The notes: generated by a model not told the origin, from the sequence alone. Positions 17,581 to 27,257 are shown, numbered from the stretch's first letter. The stretch: 64,000 nt of DNA from Gracilibacillus orientalis (GCF_900114645.1 NZ_FOTR01000004.1:186001-250000); one strand, 5' to 3'. Numbers and translations: made by a program.

Positions 17581-19182
17581 ATGAAAATAACTGCAAATTT
17601 GTTGGATGGATATGATCATTTGTTTCATAATTTACCAGTGGGCGTATTGTTGATAGATAAAAACGATAAAATTAATTATTTAAACAAGGTTGCTCAAGAC
17701 ATGCTTGATGTTGATGGTAATATATTGAATACTTCTATGGATGTTCTATTTGACCATGCATCTACAACAGAGGTAAAGCAATTGCATCATCATAAAGAAA
17801 CACATGATACCATTAAAAAAAGCGGAAAACAAGTTATAACGCGTTATAGTCCTTGTTTAAGTGACCAAGGAGAATTGTTAGGGATTGTAGTTCTAGTGGA
17901 ATCATTAACTACATTTCATGAGCGTGTAAGTTATTTAACTAATATTGATTTAGTTCAAGGAGTTTTACAGGAATTATTAAATAGTCATGCGAAGTTTCGT
18001 GTGGTACTTGTAGATTATAGTGAATGGTTAATTAGCGATTATTGGTGGGATGAATTACGAAACATCAGTCCATATGTTGACGAATGGGTACATAAATTAG
18101 CCAAAAATGCTATGGAATCCAGACGAGAAATCAAGGATTCTTTTCAGGATAATAATATCATGTCCCATCACATGGAGATAATTAGTAAGCCAATCCAGAG
18201 AAACGGGAAGTTAATTGGTTGTGTACAGTTCTTAAATGCTGATAAGCTAAATGAGGGTGAGCAAGAACTTCAATTTGCCAAAAAAATGATTAGAAAATTA
18301 GAGAAAACCTATCAAATAGACGATATTATTGGAGAATCGCCGGCAATAAATATTGCACGCGAGCAAGCCAAGTTATACGCGAAAATGGAAACCCCTATAC
18401 TCATTCGTGGGGAAAAGGGTACCGGAAAATACATGTTGGCAAGAGTAATTCATGCTTTGAGTGATAGGTGTTCACATCCATTTCTTAGATGTAATTTTTC
18501 AGAATTAGCTGGTTTAAATAATCTCGACATGGAATTGGAATATTTACTGCGATCCGGAAGAAACGGGACCATTTACTTTTATATCAATGAAATGATTGCA
18601 AAAGATAAACAAAAACGATTACTTGAGTTTGTAAATAATAGTTCAGAAATACGGGTGGTTTTTGGAAGTTCAATGGCTTTAACATCTAAATATTGGTATG
18701 ATCCTTTTCATGAGATGATTCAACGATATCAAATTACATTACCAGCCTTAAAAGAAAGACAAGATGATATGTATTTGTTAGTAGATACAATATTAGCGAA
18801 ATATAACAGACAGTATCACACAAATATATCAAAAGTTGACAGTGAAGTTATCGAATATTGGAAATCATGCACATGGCATGGTAATATTGGTCAATTAGAA
18901 AAAACACTTGAAAATATAGTGCTGCAATCTGGTATGTTTATCAATGTTATTTCTCAAAAACAATTAATAAATGATGATGTAAAAGAAAATAATTATCAAC
19001 ACACAGCTAGTTCTAATATGACATTACAAACCGCAATCGACCAGTTTGAAAAAGATTATATCATGCTAGCTCTAGAACAGAATGATTATAATAAAACAAA
19101 AACGGCAAAATCTTTAGGTGTTTCTGTTCGTAGTTTATATTATAAGGTGGATAAATATAAGATTGATCGAGGTGCTCCATGA
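17581..19182 (+). CDS. PAS-AAA-Fis regulator of the bkd operon, lacking GAFTGA
   Basis: A ~533-residue regulator heading the branched-chain keto acid operon, where B. subtilis has BkdR. The order is a PAS domain (about 10-110), a middle linker/sensor region, an AAA+ domain (about 250-455) and a Fis-type helix-turn-helix (YNKTKTAKSLGVSVRSLYYK). The AAA+ part keeps a Walker A (GEKGTGKY) but has no GAFTGA loop. Its Walker B region reads TIYFYINEM instead of the usual LFLDE, so sigma-54 activation is unlikely. It may act with the main sigma factor, as TyrR does. The start is uncertain: ATG 17581 follows AAGGTGTG, and ATG 17569 is also in frame. Its end overlaps buk by four bases. Confidence 0.8.
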   Translation: MKITANLLDGYDHLFHNLPVGVLLIDKNDKINYLNKVAQDMLDVDGNILNTSMDVLFDHASTTEVKQLHHHKETHDTIKKSGKQVITRYSPCLSDQGELLGIVVLVESLTTFHERVSYLTNIDLVQGVLQELLNSHAKFRVVLVDYSEWLISDYWWDELRNISPYVDEWVHKLAKNAMESRREIKDSFQDNNIMSHHMEIISKPIQRNGKLIGCVQFLNADKLNEGEQELQFAKKMIRKLEKTYQIDDIIGESPAINIAREQAKLYAKMETPILIRGEKGTGKYMLARVIHALSDRCSHPFLRCNFSELAGLNNLDMELEYLLRSGRNGTIYFYINEMIAKDKQKRLLEFVNNSSEIRVVFGSSMALTSKYWYDPFHEMIQRYQITLPALKERQDDMYLLVDTILAKYNRQYHTNISKVDSEVIEYWKSCTWHGNIGQLEKTLENIVLQSGMFINVISQKQLINDDVKENNYQHTASSNMTLQTAIDQFEKDYIMLALEQNDYNKTKTAKSLGVSVRSLYYKVDKYKIDRGAP

Positions 19183-20252
19183 TAAAAAATATTTATCGTA
19201 TTTTGGTTATCAATCCTTTGGTGGAAAGTACCAGAGTTGCACTATATGAGAATAATGAGTGTTTATATGAACAGCTGGTAGTTTTAACCGATGTAAATTT
19301 GAATATGGATATAATGGCGCAACGAAATCAAAGAAAGCAAAATATTATCCAGAGGATTCAATCAATTGGTATCGACATTTCTACGATCGATGCAGTTTGT
19401 GGAAGAGGTGGTCTACTTCGTCCCATTGAAGGAGGTACCTATCTGGTAAACGAACAAATGGTAGAGGATTTAAGCAATAGTATTAATGGGACTCACGTCT
19501 CTAACCTAGGTGCATTGTTAGCTTATGATATTGCCACTGAATGGAATATACAAGCCTATATTGTCGACCCAGTTGTGGTAGATGAGATGTTGGATATTGC
19601 TAAAAAAACAGGATTACCTTCTATTGAACGGAAGAGTATTTTTCATGCGTTAAACCAGAAAGCTGTTGGTAGATCATTAGCTAATCATCTTCATGCTCAA
19701 TATGAGGATCTCTGCCTAGTGATTGCACATATGGGTGGTGGCATAACGGTCGGTGTTCATCAATATGGACAGGTGATTGATGTTAATAATGGTTTTGATG
19801 GAGATGGTCCATTTTCATTTGAACGTGCAGGTTCCATCCCTAATAAAGATCTGATACAACTAAGCTTTGATTCAGGTATGGCAAAAGAAGAGTTACAATA
19901 TCAATTAATTAACAGAAGTGGTATAAAAGCATACTTAGATATTGAAAGAGGAGCAGATTTAAACATATTATGGAAATCACAACCTGACAAAGTAAAAGAA
20001 GTTTTTGATATTCTAGCCTATCAGGTAGCGAAAGAAATAGGGAAGATGAGTACAGTTGTATCTGGGAACGTTAATGCAATTGCTCTAACAGGTGATCTGG
20101 CAAGATATGATTATCTTAATCAAAAAATATTAGAGCAAGTAAGCTGGATTGCTGATACCCATATATATCCCGGAGAAAATGTGATGCTTGCTCTTGCACA
20201 GGGTACATTAAGAGTTTTAAAGGAAATAGAAAAAGTGAAGCAATATAATTAG
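19179..20252 (+). CDS. buk: Butyrate kinase
   Basis: A 357-residue acetokinase-family enzyme that forms acyl phosphate from branched-chain or short-chain fatty acids, or makes ATP in reverse. Motifs include the N-terminal RILVINPLVESTRVALYE phosphate-binding strand, AHMGGGITVGVHQ and VNNGFDGDGPFSFERAG. The ATG overlaps the regulator stop. In B. subtilis buk lies with ptb and bcd; neither is present here, so the phosphotransbutyrylase partner must lie elsewhere or be missing. Confidence 0.94.
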   Translation: MIKNIYRILVINPLVESTRVALYENNECLYEQLVVLTDVNLNMDIMAQRNQRKQNIIQRIQSIGIDISTIDAVCGRGGLLRPIEGGTYLVNEQMVEDLSNSINGTHVSNLGALLAYDIATEWNIQAYIVDPVVVDEMLDIAKKTGLPSIERKSIFHALNQKAVGRSLANHLHAQYEDLCLVIAHMGGGITVGVHQYGQVIDVNNGFDGDGPFSFERAGSIPNKDLIQLSFDSGMAKEELQYQLINRSGIKAYLDIERGADLNILWKSQPDKVKEVFDILAYQVAKEIGKMSTVVSGNVNAIALTGDLARYDYLNQKILEQVSWIADTHIYPGENVMLALAQGTLRVLKEIEKVKQYN

Positions 20253-20269
20253 AGGAAGGAATGGCATAC

Positions 20270-21694
20270 ATGGCATTGAATTATGATCTCGTTATTCTTG
20301 GTGGAGGTACAGGTGGATATGTTACTGCAATTCGAGCAGCACAATTAGGTTTAAAAACAGCAATTGTTGAAAAACAAAAGCTTGGTGGAACCTGTTTACA
20401 CAAAGGTTGTATTCCCACCAAAGCATTACTGAAAAGTGCCGATGTTTATCAGCAAGTAAAAAACGCTGCTAATTTTGGAGTGGATACGTCAGTTCCAACA
20501 TTCAATATCGACCAAGCAATGGCGCGGATGGAAAATGTGGTTAGCTCTTTACATCAGGGTGTAGAACATTTAGTAAGTTCTAATAAAATTGATGTTTATG
20601 AGGGTTTTGGCCGTATATTAGGTCCATCTATCTTTTCACCAATTGCTGGATCGATCTCAGTAGAATATGAAGAGGAAAGAGAAAATGATATATTAGTGTC
20701 GAAAAACGTGATTATTGCGACTGGTTCATCACCAACTGTACTACCTGATATGGAAATAGATCATACTAAGACAATAACTTCAGATGACTTAGTAGAAATG
20801 ACTGAATTACCAAAATCGGTCATCATTGTAGGTGGTGGGGTGATTGGACTGGAATGGGCCTCTTTCCTACACGATGTAGGTGTAGAAGTAACGATCCTGG
20901 AAGCACAAGACCAAATACTTTCGGCTTTTGATCATGATATTGTAAAGAGATTAAAACAGATATTAAAAAAGAAAGGTATTACAATCCTAGAGCAAGCCAA
21001 GGTAGATCCTTCTTCTATTGAAAAAGGATCTGAGATACAGGTAACATATCAACAACGTAATGAAATGCATAATATCTCGGCCGAAAAGTTATTGATTGCA
21101 GTAGGAAGACATGCAAATACTAAAAAAATAGGGATAGAAAATACAGATATACAGCTTGATCAAAAAGGTTTCATTCAGGTGAATGAGCATTTTCAAACAA
21201 AGGAAAATCATATTTATGCGATTGGTGATGTGAATGGCGGTCTTCAACTTGCGCATGTTGCTACGTATGAAGGGAAGAAAGCAGTCGAACACATTGCCGG
21301 TTTAAGAAGTAGTCAAATAAGTGAACAAGAAATTCCATCGTGTATTTATGGAAATCCGGAGATTGCAATGATTGGTTTTACAGAACAAGAAGTAAAACTA
21401 AAAGGTTATGACTATCGTGTAGAGAAAGTATCTCTTCAAGCAATAGGAAAAGCACATGTAAATGGTCATACAGACGGTTTTACTAAAATAATTATTAATA
21501 AGCAAACAAATGATATTTTAGGTATTCACATGATAGGTGATCATGTGACAGAATTGATTGGACAAGCAAGTGTCGCTAAATATTTTGATGGCTCAGCATT
21601 AGAATTATCTGAGGTAATCTATCCACATCCATCACTAAGCGAAATTATTGGAGAGGCTGCTCTGGCAGCCGATGGGAGGAAAATACATGGTTAA
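20270..21694 (+). CDS. lpdV: Dihydrolipoyl dehydrogenase, E3 of branched-chain 2-oxo acid dehydrogenase
   Basis: Flavoprotein that reoxidises the lipoyl group of the E2 subunit with NAD. The ~474-residue product has FAD-binding YDLVILGGGTGGYV, the redox pair in GGTCLHKGCIPTKALL, NAD-binding VGGGVIGLEWASFL and the C-terminal YPHPSLSEIIGEA with the active-site histidine. The ATG at 20270 matches the LpdV N-terminus best; an ATG nine bases upstream touches the RBS. Its 3' end overlaps bkdAA by eight bases. Confidence 0.95.
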   Translation: MALNYDLVILGGGTGGYVTAIRAAQLGLKTAIVEKQKLGGTCLHKGCIPTKALLKSADVYQQVKNAANFGVDTSVPTFNIDQAMARMENVVSSLHQGVEHLVSSNKIDVYEGFGRILGPSIFSPIAGSISVEYEEERENDILVSKNVIIATGSSPTVLPDMEIDHTKTITSDDLVEMTELPKSVIIVGGGVIGLEWASFLHDVGVEVTILEAQDQILSAFDHDIVKRLKQILKKKGITILEQAKVDPSSIEKGSEIQVTYQQRNEMHNISAEKLLIAVGRHANTKKIGIENTDIQLDQKGFIQVNEHFQTKENHIYAIGDVNGGLQLAHVATYEGKKAVEHIAGLRSSQISEQEIPSCIYGNPEIAMIGFTEQEVKLKGYDYRVEKVSLQAIGKAHVNGHTDGFTKIIINKQTNDILGIHMIGDHVTELIGQASVAKYFDGSALELSEVIYPHPSLSEIIGEAALAADGRKIHG

Positions 21695-22688
21695 TCAAAC
21701 GTACGCATTAGAAACCGATAAAGAAACACTACTAGCAATGTATCGTGAAATGTTATTAGCAAGAAGAATTGATGAAAGAATGTGGTTATTAAATCGCTCG
21801 GGAAGTATTCCTTTCGTTGTGTCTTGCCAAGGTCAAGAAGCATTGCAGATTGCTGCATCTTTTGCCTTGAATAAAGAGCGGGATTACGTATTGCCATACT
21901 ACCGTGATCTAGGTGTTGTCATCCATTTTGGTATGACAACAAGAGAAATTTTCTTGCAAGCTTATGCTAAAGGGGAAGACCCAAACTCTGGTGGCCGACA
22001 AATGCCAAGTCACTTTGGTCAGAAGAAAAATCGAATTGTAACAGGATCTTCTCCGGTAACAACTCAAGTACCTCATGCTGCTGGAATTGCTTTAGCTGCA
22101 AAAATGGAAAAAAATCCTGCCGTTTCCTTTGTAACAATGGGGGAAGGCTCATCGAATCAAGGTGATTTTCATGAGGGATTGAATTTCGCTGGTGTTCACA
22201 AATTGCCTGTTATTTTCATGGTGGAAAATAACAAGTATGCCATTAGTGTGCCTTTAAATAAACAAGTAGCATGCGAAAACATTTCAGATCGAGCAATTGG
22301 CTATGGTATGAAAGGTATTAAAGTCGATGGAAATGAAGCGATCGAGGTGTATGAAGCAGTAAAAGAGGCTCATGAGCGAGCATTAAATGGGGAAGGGCCA
22401 ACATTAATTGAAACGGTATCCTATCGTCTCACTCCTCACTCCAGTGATGATGACGATTCGACCTACCGAACAAAAGATGAGGTAGCAAGTGAAAAATCCA
22501 AAGATGGTATAGAGCGTTTCAAGCAGTTTCTTATTGATAAAGGTTATTTAACTGACTCATTTAATGAGGAATTAGAAACAACAATCAAACAAGAAATTAA
22601 TGATGCAACAGAGTATGCTGAGAATGCACCATTTGCAGATGTTTCCACACTCAGTAATCATGTTTATGGTCAAAAGGAGGATCACTAA
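21687..22688 (+). CDS. bkdAA: Branched-chain 2-oxo acid dehydrogenase E1 alpha
   Basis: With BkdAB this thiamine-diphosphate enzyme decarboxylates the keto acids of valine, leucine and isoleucine, giving primers for branched fatty acids. The 333-residue product carries the TPP motif MGEGSSNQGDFHEGLN ending in NNKYAIS, and YRLTPHSSDDDD of the E1 alpha loop. The ATG at 21687 follows GGGAGGAAAATAC. The stop and the bkdAB start share one base (TAATG). Confidence 0.96.
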   Translation: MVNQTYALETDKETLLAMYREMLLARRIDERMWLLNRSGSIPFVVSCQGQEALQIAASFALNKERDYVLPYYRDLGVVIHFGMTTREIFLQAYAKGEDPNSGGRQMPSHFGQKKNRIVTGSSPVTTQVPHAAGIALAAKMEKNPAVSFVTMGEGSSNQGDFHEGLNFAGVHKLPVIFMVENNKYAISVPLNKQVACENISDRAIGYGMKGIKVDGNEAIEVYEAVKEAHERALNGEGPTLIETVSYRLTPHSSDDDDSTYRTKDEVASEKSKDGIERFKQFLIDKGYLTDSFNEELETTIKQEINDATEYAENAPFADVSTLSNHVYGQKEDH

Positions 22689-23671
22689 TGGCTATTTTGA
22701 CGTATATCCAGGCAGTTAAACAAGCTTTAAAAGAAGAAATGGAACAAAACGAGAAAGTGTTTGTACTAGGTGAAGATGTGGGGAAAAAAGGCGGTGTATT
22801 CCTTGCAACAGAAGGTCTGTACGATCAATTTGGAGAAGAACGAGTGATTGATACTCCCCTTGCTGAATCTGCTATTGCTGGTGTCGGAATTGGTGCAGCA
22901 ATGTATGGCATGCGCCCTGTTGCAGAAATGCAGTTTGCTGATTTTATCATGCCGGCTGTAAATCAAATCATTTCAGAAGCTGCTCGTATTAGATATCGTT
23001 CTAATAATGATTGGCATTGTCCTATAACTATTCGCGCTCCTTACGGTGCTGGAGTTCATGGTGGGTTGTATCACTCTCAATCAATTGAGGCTATTTTTGC
23101 TAATCAACCAGGATTAAAGATTGTAATGCCATCCAATCCCTACGATGTTAAAGGCTTATTGAAAGCAGCAATTAGGGATGATGATCCAGTGTTGTTCTTA
23201 GAGCACAAACGCGCTTATCGTTTGTTAAAAGAAGAAGTGCCTGAAACAGACTATACGCTACCCATTGGAAAAGCTGATGTCAAACGCGAGGGTGAAGATG
23301 TTACAGTAATTACTTATGGACTTTGTGTCCATTTTGCTAAACAAGCTGCCGAAAAATTAGAGTTAGAGGGAATTAGTACGGAAATATTGGATTTAAGAAC
23401 GGTATATCCGCTTGATCAACAAGCTATTATCGAAGCTGCTTCAAAAACTGGAAAGGTTCTTTTAGTAACGGAGGACAATAAAGAAGGTAGCATTATCGGA
23501 GAAGTTTCTGCTATTATTAGTGAAAATTGTTTGTTCGATTTAGATGCACCGGTAAAACGTTTAGCTGGCCCTGATGTACCGGCTACATCGTTTGCAGCGC
23601 CATTAGAAAAAGAATTTTTAGTTAGTGCTGAAAAAATAGAACAAGCGATTCGTGAGTTAGCGGAATTTTAA
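22688..23671 (+). CDS. bkdAB: Branched-chain 2-oxo acid dehydrogenase E1 beta
   Basis: A 327-residue transketolase-type beta subunit forming the alpha2beta2 E1 with BkdAA. Visible segments are VLGEDVGKKGGVFLATEGL, DTPLAESAIAGVGIGAAM with the conserved glutamate, and ADFIMPAVNQIISEAARIRY. The start codon overlaps the bkdAA stop, ensuring balanced synthesis. Confidence 0.96.
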   Translation: MAILTYIQAVKQALKEEMEQNEKVFVLGEDVGKKGGVFLATEGLYDQFGEERVIDTPLAESAIAGVGIGAAMYGMRPVAEMQFADFIMPAVNQIISEAARIRYRSNNDWHCPITIRAPYGAGVHGGLYHSQSIEAIFANQPGLKIVMPSNPYDVKGLLKAAIRDDDPVLFLEHKRAYRLLKEEVPETDYTLPIGKADVKREGEDVTVITYGLCVHFAKQAAEKLELEGISTEILDLRTVYPLDQQAIIEAASKTGKVLLVTEDNKEGSIIGEVSAIISENCLFDLDAPVKRLAGPDVPATSFAAPLEKEFLVSAEKIEQAIRELAEF

Positions 23672-23689
23672 GAAGGAGTGAGAATCTTG

Positions 23690-24949
23690 ATGGTCCAACG
23701 AATTAACATGCCACAGCTTGGCGAAAGTGTAACAGAAGGAACGGTTAGCAACTGGCTTGTGCAAGTAGGAGATTATGTAGAAAAATATGATGCAATAGCA
23801 GAAGTAATGACAGATAAAGTTAATGCAGAAGTTCCTTCCTCGTTTTCTGGTGTAATTAAAGAATTAATAGCAGAAGAAGGAGAAACGATTGAAGTCGGTC
23901 AACTGATGTGCTATATAGAGACAGAAGGCGAAGAGACTGAACAACCAACTTCATCTCCAGCACCAGAATCAAAAGATAAACCGTCTGTTGATCGAAGTAT
24001 GAAAACTCGCTATTCACCAGTAGTTATGCGGTTAGCTGGGGAGCATCAAATAGATTTAAGTACGGTAACCGGTTCAGGAAAGGGTGGCCGGATAACAAGA
24101 AAAGATATTGAAAAACTGGTTGCAAATGGACAAACAGGTACAGTAGAAAAAAACGAGCCAACACCTACTCAAGAGAGTGCAGTAGAAAGTGAAGAATTAG
24201 AGGAATTTACTCCACCCATTATTCGTCGTAAGTCTGTAGAAACAAAACCTGGTGATCGAGAAATACCTGTGACAGGTCTAAGAAGAACGATTGCTCAAAA
24301 TATGGTTCGATCGAAAACAGAAATTCCACATGCCTGGATGATGATTGAGGTCGATGTCACAAATCTTGTAGCATATCGGGATGCAGAGAAAAATAAATTT
24401 AAGGAAAATGAAGGATATAATTTATCATACTTTGCCTTTTTCTTAAATGCTGTAGCGAAAGCATTGAAAAAATTCCCTGAATTAAACAGCTGCTGGGCTG
24501 GCGATAAAATTATTCAGCGTAAGGATATTAACTTATCGATAGCAGTAGCGCATGGACATGAATTATATGTTCCAGTAATTAAAAATGTTGATGAAAAAAG
24601 TATTAAAGGTATTGCTAAAGAAATTGCCCAGCTTTCCAATAAAGCAAGGACAGGAACGTTAACGAAAGAAGATATGGAAGATGGTACGTTCACAGTGAAC
24701 AATACTGGATCATTTGGTTCTGTGGAATCTATGGGTGTAATCAATTATCCGCAGTCAGCGATTTTACAAGTCGAATCCATTGTAAAACGTCCAGTTATTA
24801 TTGAGGATATGTTCGCAGCACGTGATATGGTAAACCTTTGTCTGTCATTAGATCATCGTGTGTTGGATGGTGTTATCTGTGGAGCGTTTATGTCACATGT
24901 TAAATCAATATTAGAAAATATATCAAGCGAGACTACACCAATTTATTGA
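23690..24949 (+). CDS. bkdB: Dihydrolipoyllysine acyltransferase E2 of branched-chain complex
   Basis: Core subunit of the complex. The ~419-residue product has an N-terminal lipoyl domain with the lysine in EVMTDKVNAEVPS, a peripheral-subunit-binding domain (YSPVVMRLAGEHQIDL to GGRITRKDIE) between flexible acidic linkers, and a catalytic domain ending in LSLDHRVLDG. ATG 23690 lies 11 bases after AAGGAG; TTG 23687 is an alternative. A clear terminator ends the operon. Confidence 0.95.
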   Translation: MVQRINMPQLGESVTEGTVSNWLVQVGDYVEKYDAIAEVMTDKVNAEVPSSFSGVIKELIAEEGETIEVGQLMCYIETEGEETEQPTSSPAPESKDKPSVDRSMKTRYSPVVMRLAGEHQIDLSTVTGSGKGGRITRKDIEKLVANGQTGTVEKNEPTPTQESAVESEELEEFTPPIIRRKSVETKPGDREIPVTGLRRTIAQNMVRSKTEIPHAWMMIEVDVTNLVAYRDAEKNKFKENEGYNLSYFAFFLNAVAKALKKFPELNSCWAGDKIIQRKDINLSIAVAHGHELYVPVIKNVDEKSIKGIAKEIAQLSNKARTGTLTKEDMEDGTFTVNNTGSFGSVESMGVINYPQSAILQVESIVKRPVIIEDMFAARDMVNLCLSLDHRVLDGVICGAFMSHVKSILENISSETTPIY

Positions 24950-25003
24950 AAATTGTAAAAAACAGTTTCATTTTAATCCTATAAACAGTATACTAAATAA
25001 AGC

Positions 25004-25044
25004 AAGGGAAACCTGTAAAATATTGAAGAGGTTTCCCTTTATTT
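25004..25044 (+). terminator. Terminator of the bkd operon
   Basis: Perfect 11-bp stem (25004-25014 with 25029-25039) with a 14-nt A-rich loop and TATTTG tail. Confidence 0.75.
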
Positions 25045-25118
25045 GTCTCACAATAAACGAGTTTAAAGTAATGCTACGACGATAAGTAAGTTTTTCTAAA
25101 TGAATAATGGTGATAATT

Positions 25119-25748
25119 ATGCAGCAAAAAGCTAGATTGATATATGACATGACCATGATTCTGTTAGTAATGGTTACCATGCTGACTCTATGGGTTGATC
25201 ATACGGTAAATTCTACGATTAACTTTATTGTTTGGCTCGTATTCTTAATTGACTATATCATTCGAATAATAATGGCAGAAAAGAAATGGCAATTCATCAA
25301 GAAAAACCCATTTTTATTACTTGCTGTGATACCGTTAGATCAGTTCTTTCAAGTAGCAAGAATTGTACGACTGTTCTATTTGTTTCGAATAAAAACAATT
25401 ACGAAATATTACGTGACACCCTATATAAAACAATTAACCTATACCAAAAAGATGATTCTGTTACTATCTGTACCGGCCTTGTTACTAATAGAAACTATTT
25501 TTATCTGGCAAATGGGAAATAAATTAGAATTTTGGCACGATGCTTTTATTATTGTCTTCCAACATTTATTTATATTTGCGAATAGTCTAGAAAGCATTAA
25601 CCATTTCCCTAGTATTTTGTTATTAACGATCACATCGATATTCGGTGTTATCATACAAGGATTAGTGTTACAATGGGTATTTGATAAATTAGAAGGTATT
25701 TGGCATAAAAGAAAAGATATATATTCATCTACGAAAAGTGGGGGATAG
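25119..25748 (+). CDS. Voltage-sensor-like membrane protein of unknown function
   Basis: A ~209-residue integral membrane protein. The first four helices look like the S1-S4 unit of ion-channel proteins: FLIDYIIRIIM ends the second, and the fourth (QVARIVRLFYLFRI) has arginines at three-residue steps. Two more hydrophobic segments follow (about 115-135 and 165-190), but no TVGYG-type filter is present. It could be a channel-derived sensor or a transporter with an atypical pore. The ATG at 25119 follows GGTGAT; one at 25107 is in frame but lacks an RBS. It ends two bases before the TRIC-like gene, so the two may act together. Confidence 0.65.
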   Translation: MQQKARLIYDMTMILLVMVTMLTLWVDHTVNSTINFIVWLVFLIDYIIRIIMAEKKWQFIKKNPFLLLAVIPLDQFFQVARIVRLFYLFRIKTITKYYVTPYIKQLTYTKKMILLLSVPALLLIETIFIWQMGNKLEFWHDAFIIVFQHLFIFANSLESINHFPSILLLTITSIFGVIIQGLVLQWVFDKLEGIWHKRKDIYSSTKSGG

Positions 25749-25750
25749 CC

Positions 25751-26389
25751 ATGTTTTTAATAGAAGCATTTGTATATATTGGAACTATAGCATTCGCTAT
25801 TTCTGGATCACTAATTGCTATAAAAAAGAATTTAGATATATTTGGTGTCATTTTATTAGGTTTGACGACAGCTTTAGCTGGTGGTGTTATTAGGGACCTG
25901 ATGATAGGTAATATACCACCAACTAATCTAGCGGATCCGCAATACTTTTTAGTCAGTTTACTAGCAAGTTTAGCGACTATATTATTTTATGATAAATTTA
26001 ATAAATTTGAACATGGGATTACTTTCTCGGATGCAATCGGCTTAGGAGTTTTTACGGCTGTCGGTGCTAATGCTGCGATAAGTCTCGACTATTCTCAGCC
26101 ATTCCTTATTGTAGCAATGGGTTTAGTAACAGGAATTGGCGGTGGTGTCTTACGAGATGTATTTGTTCGTGAAATTCCGTTTGTATTTCGCAAAGAGATT
26201 TACGGGATTGCTTCCATTGCTGGTTCTATCGCCTTAATTAGCACGTATGAATTATTAACGCCAACGATCAGCTTATATATTTGTTTAACCGTAACCTTAA
26301 CAATTCGTATGTTGGCGGTCAAATGTAAATGGAATGTTCCAATTGTTCATAAAAAAGCATCAGTTAAGAAGAGAACGGTAAATTATTAA
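25751..26389 (+). CDS. TRIC-type cation channel family protein (UPF0126)
   Basis: A 212-residue protein with seven predicted membrane helices and two repeats, each holding a glycine-rich motif (ALAGGVIRDLMIGNIPP and GIGGGVLRDVFVREIPFVF). This pattern defines the prokaryotic TRIC/UPF0126 family, formerly annotated as glycine transporters; members form trimeric potassium-permeable channels. The start follows GTGGGGGATAGCC. Its last four bases overlap the convergent terC-family gene. Confidence 0.9.
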   Translation: MFLIEAFVYIGTIAFAISGSLIAIKKNLDIFGVILLGLTTALAGGVIRDLMIGNIPPTNLADPQYFLVSLLASLATILFYDKFNKFEHGITFSDAIGLGVFTAVGANAAISLDYSQPFLIVAMGLVTGIGGGVLRDVFVREIPFVFRKEIYGIASIAGSIALISTYELLTPTISLYICLTVTLTIRMLAVKCKWNVPIVHKKASVKKRTVNY

Positions 26390-27069
26390 GAGTTTTGCTC
26401 TGTTTGTTTATTGGTAATATAACCTGAAACTACTACACCGGTTGTGACAATTACACTTAATAAAACGGTAATCAATCCGGAATCCAGTTGAAAGAAACGA
26501 TATACGCTCGGCTCATGTAACATCATATCGACACCGGTGTAAACTAAAATAGCGGATCCGATATACATGAGATATGGATATCGTTTTAAAAGATGAACAA
26601 TAAATTTTGCTCCAAGTATCATTAATGGAATACTAACTATAACACCCAGGACTAGTAATGTGACACTACCTTTGGAAGCACCTGCAATTGCTACAACATT
26701 GTCTAAACTCATAATGACATCAGCAAGAACAATGGTCGTTACTGCTTTGTATAGAGAATGATGTGATGTGATTTCTTGTGCTTCCTCTTCTTTTATTAAA
26801 ATCTTGTAACCGATCCATATCAATAGAATTCCACCTATAAAGTAAATAAGTGGTAGTTTGAGCAGATAAATCATGCCGGTTGCAAAGATAATTCTTAGGA
26901 TGATAGCTCCAGCGACACCAATCAGAATGGCTTTGTTTTGATTTTTTTTGGGAAGATTCTTGGTTGCCATTGCTATAACTAAGGCATTGTCACCTGATAA
27001 AACTATATCAATTGAGATTATCTGTAATAAACTTATCCAATCCATTCCTTCAAACAGTGACATAATCAA
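26386..27069 (-). CDS. TerC family integral membrane protein
   Basis: A 227-residue protein with about seven membrane helices. It shows the paired acidic motifs of TerC proteins: IDIVLSGDNALVIAMAT near the N-terminus and ADVIMSLDNVVAIAGAS in the second half. Bacillus TerC proteins export manganese, often to load secreted metalloenzymes; metal specificity here is inferred. The TTG start lies nine bases after GGAG; an ATG two codons later is possible. No yybP-ykoY manganese riboswitch is seen upstream. Confidence 0.88.
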   Translation of the reverse strand: MIMSLFEGMDWISLLQIISIDIVLSGDNALVIAMATKNLPKKNQNKAILIGVAGAIILRIIFATGMIYLLKLPLIYFIGGILLIWIGYKILIKEEEAQEITSHHSLYKAVTTIVLADVIMSLDNVVAIAGASKGSVTLLVLGVIVSIPLMILGAKFIVHLLKRYPYLMYIGSAILVYTGVDMMLHEPSVYRFFQLDSGLITVLLSVIVTTGVVVSGYITNKQTEQNS

Positions 27070-27131
27070 TGATTTATTCTCCTTCCTGATTACTTTTAAA
27101 TACGGTATCGTTTAACTATATGCTCGTCTAC

Positions 27132-27223
27132 ATTGTCGATATGCCTATTTTTCATCAAAAAAATTGTCGAAAAAAAATGAAATTTGTAAAAGAGTGTTCA
27201 AAACTTGTCTTTTTATGTATAAT
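27132..27223 (+). promoter_or_regulatory. Candidate 0A boxes and promoter before the med-like/kinase pair
   Basis: TTGTCGAAAA (27164-27173) matches the Spo0A box core, and ATTGTCGAT (27132-27140) is a second partial match. A consensus -10 TATAAT lies at 27218-27223 with only a poor -35 (TGTTCA, 27195-27200), as expected for an activated promoter. This suggests feedback by Spo0A; it is inference. Confidence 0.4.
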
Positions 27224-27257
27224 AGTATTGTTACTATGGAACTAAGGGTGAAAATGT

